In this document: piece by piece, positions 9,961 through 26,215 of the stretch
How the letters are laid out: the number at the start of each line of letters is the position of its first letter
Numbering within the stretch: the stretch's first letter is position 1
Assembly (NCBI GenBank): GCA_036897625.1
Contig: JAYMTA010000599.1
Coordinates: 1-26,215, forward strand
DNA: 26,215 nucleotides
Direction of reading: 5' to 3'
Source of the DNA: Pelargonium cotyledonis
Taxonomy: Eukaryota; Streptophyta; Magnoliopsida; Geraniales; Geraniaceae
Notes under the pieces: generated by a model
Databases searched by the model: none
What the model was told of the DNA's origin: nothing
Seen by the model: only the letters and a program-made list of their open reading frames with translations
Position numbers and translations under genes: made by a program

Positions 9961-11670
9961 TATATCAATGTTATTAGTTATTACATTACTATAAATGTTG
10001 AGAATCTGGTCTAGTATGCCAGAAAGTTGAAGAGTTTTGTGGTGAATATTTGGGAGGTAGAAAAGAAACTTTCTATCTCGTACTTATTTGGTTTTTCCTA
10101 AATTAAATATACAGCAGACTGCAGAGTTTGTCATTATTCTGAAGTTATGTTGGTTGGGAAAGTTAGATTAACAATATTATTTGCAAATAAGACCTGACAA
10201 GCTCTCCGTACATGATAAATGGTATGCTCTTTGCATAATCCACGGAATGTTGATGCATGAAAATTCATAAATAAAACAGTCAGTTATTGAACCTAAACTC
10301 GAAATTTGCCTGGTTTTTCTTTTAGGGCCCAAGACGTCACCATTGTGAAGAGTTATATATTTAGAAGAAAAAGTTTGATTGAACAGAGTCAAATGAGTAA
10401 GGACGTCCTGAAATATGCAAAAATACATAGAAAATAGACAGAACAATCTCACACGTGTTGCCGCATGTTATTCATGTGTCCCACATGTTGACATTGTCAT
10501 GTCATCATACAAGCCGACTTGTTATCATCAACAACTAATCATAACACAACACATCTCCCTCTCAATCCATGAGGTTTGAAACATTTTCCACTTGGATTCA
10601 TTCGTGAAATTTACAAATTTTATTATTTTAAACTCACATTCCCTCTATAATTCATAATGGTAGATGTTTGTTTTCACAATTGTAGAGATACTTACTCTAT
10701 TGCCCTATATACCGAACCCCAGTCATTCACCTAAAAACCAACTCAAAATTATTTCAAGTTTGAAAACTCACTAACATGACTCATACTACAATGTGTATTC
10801 TAGTATATATTTTTTTATCCTTGGACCAACACGACTCATCACATATTTTTTGAAAAGTTCTCAAATGTTATAACTAACCACTATAACTATAAATATATAT
10901 TAGCCAAACAATCAACCATTTAGTACTGCGGCACATGAAATCTAAATAAAACATGTATAACTACTGACAGCCTTTTGGCACAAGGTCAACATGTTCGTTC
11001 AACCATCCGAACACATTTTCCATTTCGATAATTGACTAATGAGTTTACTCTTAATTCAAAAATAATTGTCACTAGTTCAACGTCTTTTTAGCTATGAGTC
11101 TCTAAAAAAAAAGAGCACACCGTTAAACAAAATAAACGTGCGTGAATCGACATTCAAATGTGTGTGAAAATGATAATTTATATTATTGTGAAATTAATTT
11201 ACTACGAGATGCGTTAAGTTTTTTTTTCTATAATAGTGAACAAAATATTTATACTTATATAATTTTGCTGATGTTATGGTGGTACAATGATATTGTTGTT
11301 GTGACATCATTATGGAGTCTCAAATATAGAATATAGGCGTGTTGCTAAAAATGTTACTTTTCAACGACCTTGTTTTTAAAACTCGTCATATTACGAAATT
11401 ACATCTACAAGGGTATGGTGATTCGAATCTTAAAAATACTTACCAACAATGTGTGACCTCCTTGAGTCATAATTATTTTTTTGCAACAAAAAAATTCTAT
11501 ATACATAACATTTTTCATAGAGAAATGTCCTTGACTAAAGTCTAGAGATATTAATTATGATTAAAATTCAAATAAAAAATAGAAAAGAAAAGAAATGAAA
11601 GTTGCGCGGTCGAGGCTCGAGACTCAAAAATCATCCAAAACCAAAAAGCAAGAGACGCGCGTGAGTTAGG
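9961..11670. other. AT-rich intergenic region between MAP70 and GYRB
   Basis: I see no supported gene. Open frames (for example 11142-11336 and 11339-11545) have strongly AT-driven composition (N, Y, F, I) and no family resemblance. 9961-10200 may contain the MAP70 polyadenylation region. The last few hundred bases form the GYRB upstream region. No tRNA, snoRNA or clear terminal repeats were found. Confidence 0.5.
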
Positions 11671-11719
11671 AGAAAACAGTGGCGAGACGAGAAAGAGAAC
11701 CGGTAGTACAAATTCGAAG

Positions 11720-11727
11720 TAGGGTTT
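11720..11727 (+). promoter_or_regulatory. Telo-box in the GYRB leader
   Basis: TAGGGTTT lies 45 bp upstream of the GYRB start codon. The same motif, on either strand, occurs just upstream of MAP70 and of the PPR gene. In plants the telo-box with partner elements is linked to expression in cycling cells and to genes of translation and organelle biogenesis. The functional role here is inferred from position. Confidence 0.4.
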
Positions 11728-11771
11728 TAGAGCAAAACCCACTCCAACCAGAGGTTTATCCTTTTGCTTCC

Positions 11772-19757
<7,986 letters not shown>

Positions 19758-20494
19758 AGGCTGATGGTGTATTTACAACTCGGAAGTACGGAATCAATTA
19801 TGAATGATGGCAATCATTTTTTAATGCATGCTTGTTAAAAATACGAAAATGACCATGTAGACTGATGTTTTTGACTACATATAATGCAAAATTTGATGAT
19901 TGCCCCATTTGGAAATTTCTGACTAGTTTTTAGCTCTGCTTACTTTAAGCTTTTGATTTCTAATGTGTGCCCTTTTGTAAGAAGGTAACAAAGATTTCTG
20001 TAAAACCTTGACATGACATGCTGAAGATTACACTAAAATCGACCAGACTTTGATGAACAATGGAAGAAATAGAAATTCTACGGTTCGCAGATGTTGTGAC
20101 CACTCGCGGGATAAATATAAAATTCCTCTGAAGGGGTTGAACATAAACTTTATTTGGTTCGCTAAGGGTTTATGAAATTCCTGATTTACTCTTTAGGTGT
20201 AATTTTATTAACATACTGAATTTCACTAAAACTTCATTTTTTGATAATAGAATTCTCTTGGACTTAAAATAATTAAAATGATAATTAAAATGAGCAAGAG
20301 TAGCAAATTAAACAATAATCCTCCTTTTTCTTTTTGTTGCCAACAATGAGATTTTATGTTAGTAGAAGTAGAACGTGTATCATAATATATGGAGCCAAAA
20401 AAGGAAGGGCAATAGCATAACATATATAATCAGAGACTGTTTGTTCAACAAGAGACTAAGTTAAGAAACTAGACAGAGGCAACCATAAATATTT
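19758..20494. other. Intergenic region between convergent GYRB and PPR gene 3' ends
   Basis: About 740 bp hold both 3' UTRs. AT-rich stretches with AATAAA-like variants occur near 19820-19900 on the plus strand and near 20250-20300 on the minus strand, but exact polyadenylation sites cannot be assigned. No gene, RNA or repeat is evident. Confidence 0.5.
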
Positions 20495-23400
20495 TCAATC
20501 AAGCAAATTCAAAGCCTGCACTTTACCCATCTTGTCGAGCGAAGCTAGCTTTGATGCCAACGAGGCGTCTGGGGATATATTATGTGCCTTCATTCTGTCC
20601 TTGAATCCGTAAGCAGGAATTTTGGCTTGCACATAAGCCAGTAATAATAAATCAAACTCCCTACAACGAGTGCTATACCCGGCCTCTATCATCCTCTGGA
20701 AGCATTTCTCTGCATTATGAACATTACCCTTCAGTGCATACCCTCTCAGAACTGATATGTATGAACGTTGCAGTGGTTTCATTGGGGACTTCTGAACTGC
20801 CTTTTGCAATATCGATTCAGCGTTTTCTACCTCACCAGCATCCACATACAGCCTCACAAGTGCATCCCAAGTTAATGGGCCAATTGGACACCCAGTCTCT
20901 GACATTCGCTTCACCAGAAGCTTCGCCTTTTCCAGCATCTTGTTTGCCACATACACCTCCAATAGTTCTACATAATGCCTTGAGCGGGGATCTTTGCAAA
21001 TTTTTAACATCCCATTAAAAGCCGCCTCAGCTTCTTCTACTCTTTTTAACTGCCCCCAAGCTTTAATGGCTGCCAGGTATTCAGATGTACGAGGCTGTGA
21101 CTCGCAGACCTGCCATACTCTTTCTACTTCATCAGCCTTTCCAAGCTTTGCATACAGAGGGAGCAAAAACGCGCAAGCCCAGCGATTCTCTTTTAAATCA
21201 GTTCCTTCCATATCCTTCAGAATAGCCTCCGCTTTTTCTTTCATCCCACTACGGATGTAGTATTGAGCCAATGTGGTTTTTATCCTAGAGCTGAGTTCAA
21301 TGCCTTCGGCCTTCATTCTCTCAACAATTTGTTCAACCCCAGAGGTGCTCATTTCATTGCATTTGATCTCCAATAACAGTTGGTAAGTGACGAGATCGGG
21401 CTTGACCTTTTCCTTCTCCATTAACAGCAATACATCAGATATCTTCTTTTTGTTACGTACCCTGTAAAGGATGATCAACTGATTGTAATCAAATGATGTA
21501 AGTGGAAATCCTAGGGTTTTCATTTTCTTGAACAATTTCTCGGTTTCCTTCTCTTTTTTTGCTTTAACATAATTAGCCAACAAAGCCCCATAAATCATCC
21601 GCCCTCTAAAGGATTGAGGGATCTTCTCAATGAAATTCTCTGCCTTGGCGAGGCCGAATACCTTGGCAATCAAATCAATGTGAGAAGAATAGTCTCTCTC
21701 TTCAAATTTAAATTGCGTACTGGCCAGTAACCAATTCGAGAGCTGCAACACAATGTGTGAACAAAACACCAATAAGAAAATTCAGACCAATCTCAGTAAG
21801 TGTAGAAATATAGCCTACAGCAGGAAACAAGGAGTTGCAATATCTACTTCCAGATCAAAACTGAGAAAGAAAAGACCATCATCAATTTTATTTTAAAAAT
21901 ATTCCTGAGGCTATAATGTTCCACAAATAAGGGGCAAGGATATCCAATCAAGTATATCAAGGCATTCATGAGAAAACTAGGACAACCTAGCTCAATGAAT
22001 TCTGTAACCACTACTCTCACTTATAGTTGTAAATACTGGACTGTCAACAACAGACACACCAGTAGGTACAACAAGAGCTAGTGGCTTCAAAGCCAATTAT
22101 TAACATAGTGGTAAATGTTCTGAGACATTTCCTCAGATAAAAAAGTATAACATACAAACCAGTGGATGGTTGAAACAGAAAAGTGGATTCTTCATGGCAC
22201 AAATTTCTAGAAAAAATAGTGAGCAAAAACATGCTATCTACCCTCCAAAGTAATGACATGACAGGGTGCAAATAAAAAATCCATAATGAAACCGAAAGCA
22301 GTCATAAAATTATATTGATATTCTTTTAGTCGCTCATAAAACCAACTTCTTTGATGTATGACCCGAACTTTACTGAAGTATTTGTTCTCACTTCAGCAGG
22401 CCAGTAAAGCATGATCCAAGTCTATCAAATGCGTACAACATAGTTATTTACGGCGCAAGGCGCACAATGACACAAACCCTTTTTGGAACCACGGCGCATG
22501 GAGCACGCCTTTCGCAAATACGGCGCTTAGACACTAAATTATATATATATATATATTGCATATTTAATAAGCTATCATGTTAAATTATGTCAATAAGTTA
22601 ATGATAAAATTGATATAATTTAATAAAGTCATCATCATTAGTCATTACGCCAAAGCTCTTAAACGAAATATGAAACGTTAAATCTAAATATCTAAGTACT
22701 CATCCTCTTCAAAAAGAGAATCACCATTTGCTGCTGGGATTAGGTATTTATAATGTGGTATTGTGATTGTATAACTGGATTTTCGGACATTGGAAGGACA
22801 AAAGGCTGTGGAATAAGGAACATCACTGTGATTAGACTTTCCTTTTTTAAATAAAAAAAAAATTGATTGCTTAAATTATAAGCAAGTAGTATTGAATTTA
22901 GGATTTGAATTTTGAACTAAACACACAAAAAACCCTAATTTTTGTACAATTTTCATATGGTGCGCCTTTAGTAAATCGCCACGCCACATAAGTCTTATGG
23001 CGCCAAAGGTGCGCCACGCCGTACCATGCGCCATGGCGAGCCATTAATAACTATGGTGTACAAAACTCAAATTCAAAACTATTTTTCATCTTACGGAAAA
23101 GAAATTGAGTGTATAGAACTTTGATAAACAGAATAAATAGTACTTGACTACTTGTGCGTGCAAACAAGTTAGTGTAGCATCATATGTACTGTATTAAAAA
23201 AATTCAAATATTTTCTGCATTGTCCACCACGACCTCTTCCTCGTCCAAAATGGTCTGTAATACCTATAGGCTATAAGACACATTTGTGATGGATCGGTGA
23301 TGCTACATTTCATCACAGTAGTCCAAATGAGTAGTTCTACATCACGCAGAACCGTCATTAATTCACTGGAGTGAGTAGCACTCCATTTTTTGGTATAATG

Positions 23401-24440
23401 TTCTTCTTCCAATCATTCGGACCATATGTTTGGAAAGTTTAAAGTAGAAAGGACTATTTTAAAAAATAGGTAGATTTGAGTCACCTCCAAAGTCTTAGTA
23501 AAGGCTCGACGTTTACGAAGTAGGGACATGGCCACAGAGACCTCTTTGCGGTTCAACTCTTTTCCTTCTGCAACCCACTTATCAAGTGTAGAGTGTATAG
23601 ACGATTGGGGAACAGCAACAATAGCCTCAAATAGTTCATAAGTGTTCCTTTTCTTACTCATGTCTGAATCAGCATTAGACAACTCCAGCTTGTTTTCAAA
23701 AGGTTCATCACAACCAATTCCATCCTCGTCAGACAATTCTTGATCAAAAGATAAATCATTTTCAATTTTCACACCTTCATCAATCTCTTGTATATCAGCC
23801 CTAGCTCCAAGTTCAGAAAACTCATCTTCCTCTTCACTACTTGTTGAGCCGGCTATCGTGGAAAGACTGCATCTCCCCGTAAATAACTTAAATGGAACAC
23901 CTGTGCTCTGGTAAACTCTCTTCGGGCACCTATCAGAAATAGCTCGAGGAGACTTCAAAGCGTCACTCTCTCTAATTAGACCACTCGATACTTCTGAATT
24001 AGCACAGTAGGCACGAGATATTCGTGTCAAAAATGCCTCATTCCTGAAAATGACAGAGAGAAAAGCAACACCACAGGTTACTAAGAACATACAAATGGTA
24101 AACAAGCCAAATTAACAGATGATAAACATTATAGGCCATGCCCAGCTCCAGCATTGTTTTTTTTAAGACACAAACAAGCAATTGGACGGTGAAAAAAACT
24201 TAAAACTGCACGGAAACAAACAAAGCAAGTAATTTAACATTCCGCTTTCTTTCAACATATGATCAGCAAACACCAATGCCACTATATGGCCAAATCTTTC
24301 ACTTCCATCGCCATTTCTCACTACTTTCCCAGTAGCCAAACATAGAGAAAAAAAAGAAGAAAAAAGACTGTTTTGGGAAGAGAGAGAATGAGAAAAGAAC
24401 GAGACCTTAGAGGATTCGTAGCTCGTCGAAGTGCCCACAT
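20495..24440 (-). CDS. Mitochondrial pentatricopeptide repeat protein, PPR596/At1g80270-like
   Basis: Three minus-strand exons, 24440-24406, 24043-23485 and 21742-20495, join in frame to 613 aa. The N-terminus MWALRRATNPLR|NEAFLTRISRAYC is a typical arginine-rich, acid-poor mitochondrial presequence. Residues 81-135 are strongly acidic, residues 160-200 carry STLDKWVAEGKELNRKEV and LLRKRRA, and about nine to ten P-type PPR helix pairs fill residues 230-600. The second exon reads into the third as TKTLE|LSNWLL, as in the family. PPR proteins bind organelle RNA. PPR596 acts in mitochondria, where I recall a role in editing efficiency of an rps3 site. Arabidopsis has close paralogues (At1g15480, At3g15590), so the exact orthologue is uncertain. 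Intron 2 (23484-21743) carries a transposon. Confidence 0.92.
22431..23063. mobile_element. Non-autonomous hAT-like DNA transposon in PPR gene intron 2
   Basis: The element spans 22439-23055 (617 bp). The left end reads CATAGTTATTTACGGCGC and the right end, reversed, reads CATAGTTATTAATGGCTC, so the terminal inverted repeats agree at about 15 of 18 positions. Flanking octamers GCGTACAA (22431-22438) and GTGTACAA (23056-23063) differ at one base and look like an 8-bp target-site duplication, as in hAT elements. Many GGCGC/GCGCC motifs cluster within about 90 bp of each end, resembling subterminal transposase-binding repeats. The interior is AT-rich with an (AT)n run at 22539-22556 and no transposase. 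The superfamily call rests mainly on the duplication length. Confidence 0.6.
23064..23484. other. Donor-proximal part of PPR intron 2, no supported feature
   Basis: A 72-residue minus-strand open frame at 23194-23412 and short open stretches in the other frames look slightly coding-like in base composition (for example an acidic run ending in DNAEN). I recognise no protein family, and the frames are broken by stops. It may be a decayed retrocopy or plain intron. Confidence 0.3.
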
Positions 24441-24600
24441 GTTGAAAAATCAGAAACCCTAACAATGGAAATGAGAAAACAACGAGACGAATTCACAGTC
24501 TCTGAGTCTGAGCTCAGCACAAAAGACGAGAAAAACCCAAAACCCTCTTAAACCCTAGGTAGCGCCAATTCTACAGCATCGATGATGATGTTGGTTTCGT
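24441..24600 (-). promoter_or_regulatory. PPR gene leader with two telo-boxes
   Basis: On the minus strand TAGGGTTT occurs at 24461-24454, 14 bp before the start codon, and at 24557-24550, about 110 bp before it. Related GGGTTTT sequence lies beside the second copy. The start ATG at 24440-24438 is the first in the proven frame and begins the mitochondrial presequence. No clear TATA box is seen, which is common for organelle-biogenesis genes. Confidence 0.45.
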
Positions 24601-24992
24601 TTCGTAGCAGCAATGAAGCCGAAAAATAGGCCATAGTGGGCCTGGTATCTCGGGCGGTTAGTAGTCTTTTTTACTCCGGTTCACCTAAGCCCAATCTCAG
24701 CCCACGGTTCACATTGTAGGCCTAATCTAGGATTTTTTTTTTAGTTAATTGAAAGCTACAACCTCATGAAACGCAGGCCACGTAAAAAACAAACACTGCA
24801 ACGGGCTTTTCTCAAAGAGTTTTCCAAACTAGGGTTTTGGGTGTTGACTTTTCTAGAATTTCTTTGTGTGCTACCGTCGGTGACGGCTATAAATCCGGTG
24901 GGAAAATGTACTTCGGGACAAGGATCTCATTTCCAAGGCTACCATTTCGGTTGGGGGGATTGGGTTGACCATCGAATCTCCAGGGGGGCAAT

Positions 24993-26042
24993 AATGGCGT
25001 CGACTTTGTTGAGAATGCAATCGAAGAGTGAGAGCGAGATGGTGTCTAGGATACCAGAAGCAGTGGGATGGAGGGGAGGGAGTGCCGAGGGTCGGGAGAA
25101 GGGGCTAGAGAAGGAGGGGGTCTCGGTGGAGGAGATGGTTAGAGGGGTCGCGGGTTTGGTGATGGACGAAGAAGATACAATTCTCCAGTATGGAACCGGA
25201 GATGCTCCGGTGGCCATGACGGCGACGGAGATCCACAGGTTTGTGGGGGCGATTCCTGGTGGAGGTCCCCGTCAATTTCGCAAACATGCAACAAATATTG
25301 GCATGAATCTGGCGCCCCAAGAAGGGGGTCACTATGAAATAGATGTTTGATCCGACATCCGGACCAAGCAAACATGCGCGCTATTCTTTCGAGTTCTACG
25401 ATCGCGAGGATGCAAAGAAGGTGGAAAGATGAAAGGCCTTGGACGTACAAGGGTAATGTTTTGTTGCTTGAGAAGGTGAAGGCAGACGATGACCCGTACA
25501 CATTAGAGATCAACCACGTGGACAGGTGGGTTCAGATCTGGGGTATCCCGCTGGAGTACACGTTTGAGAGGATCTGCACATATTTTGGTAACGCTATTGG
25601 CCGGATCCTTGAATCGGATCCTTTGAACTTTCGTGGAGGGTAAAGATAGTTTGCTCGTATCCGAGTCCGTTTTGATGTGTGGAACCCCTTGCCCCGGAAG
25701 GCAAAAATAGTAATTACAGATACGGGAACACATGTGGTGACCTTTCAGTACGAGTGGGTCCCTACTTTCTGCTTCTATTGTGGTCGTTTAGGGCATACGG
25801 AGCGGAAATGTGATCTATCGGGAAGCGGCTCGGACTCGGGTATTGGCAGGGCGTACAGATCCACGTTGGTCGCGACTAGGGGGAGAATATCATTCATGGG
25901 GGCACAATGGCTAAGGGCGGGACCGGACCAACCTTGGGAGTCTCCGGTGGTGGCAAATAATGTTGGGTTTGAGACCCCGATTACACCAGCGTTGTGGGAC
26001 GAGCACACGTATGACTGCGGTTTTCAAAAGGAAAAAGGTTGA
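24993..26042 (+). pseudogene. Decayed LINE ORF1-type protein (DUF4283 and CCHC zinc knuckle)
   Basis: The likely start is the ATG at 24993 (MASTLLRMQSKSE), with an acidic segment (VMDEEDTILQ) in frame 1. DUF4283-like sequence continues in frame 2 from about 25238 (GRFLVEVPVNFANMQQ, IWRPKKGV, SFEFYDREDAKKV) with TGA and TAG interruptions. It then moves to a third frame from about 25400 (RPWTYKGNVLLLEKV, VDRWVQIWGIPLEY). Two more in-frame stops lie at 25641-25643 (TAA) and 25647-25649 (TAG) before FARIRVRFDVWNP. A zinc knuckle C-X2-C-X4-H-X4-C lies at 25770-25811. Such proteins accompany endonuclease/reverse transcriptase in plant non-LTR retrotransposons. None of those enzyme domains is in the window, so the element is truncated or runs past the edge. 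The higher GC content contrasts with neighbouring DNA. Confidence 0.75.
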
Positions 26043-26215
26043 TCGGTTCGGGATGAGAGGGGGAGGAACTTTTGGTCAGTAGGGATGTGTCGAGCAGGGG
26101 AGAAAGTGCCTCCAATAGCGGGGCGTGATCATCAATTGGCTACGGAGTGGGTGGGCGGGGCACAGTCGTTTCCCTAGCCATTACTGACCTCTTAGGTGGC
26201 GGGGGGGGGGGGGGG
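26043..26215 (+). other. Continuation of LINE-like sequence ending in a G15 run
   Basis: GC-rich sequence continues from the pseudogene without a recognisable domain. The window ends with at least 15 consecutive G (26201-26215). Such a homopolymer at an edge is suspect as a sequencing or contig-end artefact, though a real G tract cannot be excluded. Confidence 0.5.

Noticed and set aside
10476..10490. TCCCACAT resembling a plant snRNA upstream sequence element
   Set aside because: It lies more than 500 bp downstream of the U6 copy, without a correctly spaced TATA box or snRNA body, so it cannot drive that copy.
11408..11440. TGATTCGAATCTT resembling a tRNA T-loop
   Set aside because: No matching acceptor stem, D-arm or anticodon arm can be paired around it.
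11142..11545. Two consecutive AT-rich open frames upstream of GYRB
   Set aside because: Composition follows base content (N, Y, I, F, L), with no homology or splice support.
20734..21260. Plus-strand open frames opposite the PPR exon
   Set aside because: They are antisense shadows of a well-supported minus-strand PPR coding exon.
24766..24992. N-terminal extension of the LINE-like frame (MKRRPRKKQ...)
   Set aside because: The frame is open, but the part before 24993 does not resemble DUF4283-type proteins and includes a hydrophobic stretch likely due to chance. Treated as 5' UTR or flank.

Overview
This is nuclear DNA from a flowering plant, most likely a eudicot. The evidence is AT-rich introns with GT..AG borders, pyrimidine-rich 5' leaders, a plant-specific microtubule-associated protein, organelle-targeted housekeeping proteins with N-terminal transit peptides, and typical plant transposon remnants (a Stowaway-like MITE, a hAT-like element, and LINE and LTR debris). 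The species cannot be named from the sequence alone.

Layout. 1-380 looks like the 3' part of a retrotransposon LTR. About 480-2200 holds a small plus-strand gene for a roughly 60-residue single-pass membrane protein of unknown function. 2200-4080 is intergenic, with a degenerate repeat rich in the motif ACACGACACG. 4438-9695 (+) is a complete 11-exon MAP70 gene for a cortical microtubule-associated coiled-coil protein of 596 aa; it has a Stowaway-like MITE in intron 4 and a GC-AG intron 7. Just downstream, 9875-9944 is a 3'-truncated U6 snRNA copy flanked by perfect 16-bp target-site duplications. 9961-11670 is AT-rich intergenic DNA. 11772-19757 (+) is a complete 21-exon gene for the organellar DNA gyrase B subunit (721 aa). 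Its intron 5/exon 6 junction carries an ~80-bp tandem duplication that copies the 3' splice site. 20495-24440 (-) is a three-exon gene for a mitochondrial pentatricopeptide repeat protein of the PPR596 (At1g80270) family (613 aa); a 617-bp hAT-like element sits in its 1.7-kb second intron. From about 24990 to the window end lies a decayed LINE ORF1-type gene (DUF4283 plus CCHC zinc knuckle) with in-frame stops and frameshifts. The window ends in a 15-G run.

How the genes relate. They are ordinary single nuclear genes, not an operon. GYRB and the PPR gene are convergent and both products act in organelles (DNA topology; RNA metabolism). MAP70, GYRB and the PPR gene all carry a telo-box (TAGGGTTT/AAACCCTA) within about 120 bp upstream of the start codon. 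All exon models were built by hand from splice consensus, frame continuity and remembered family sequences, with no transcript evidence. I found no novel multi-gene system. The points most worth checking are the U6 retrocopy, the duplicated acceptor in GYRB, the GC-AG intron, the hAT-like element and the small membrane protein.
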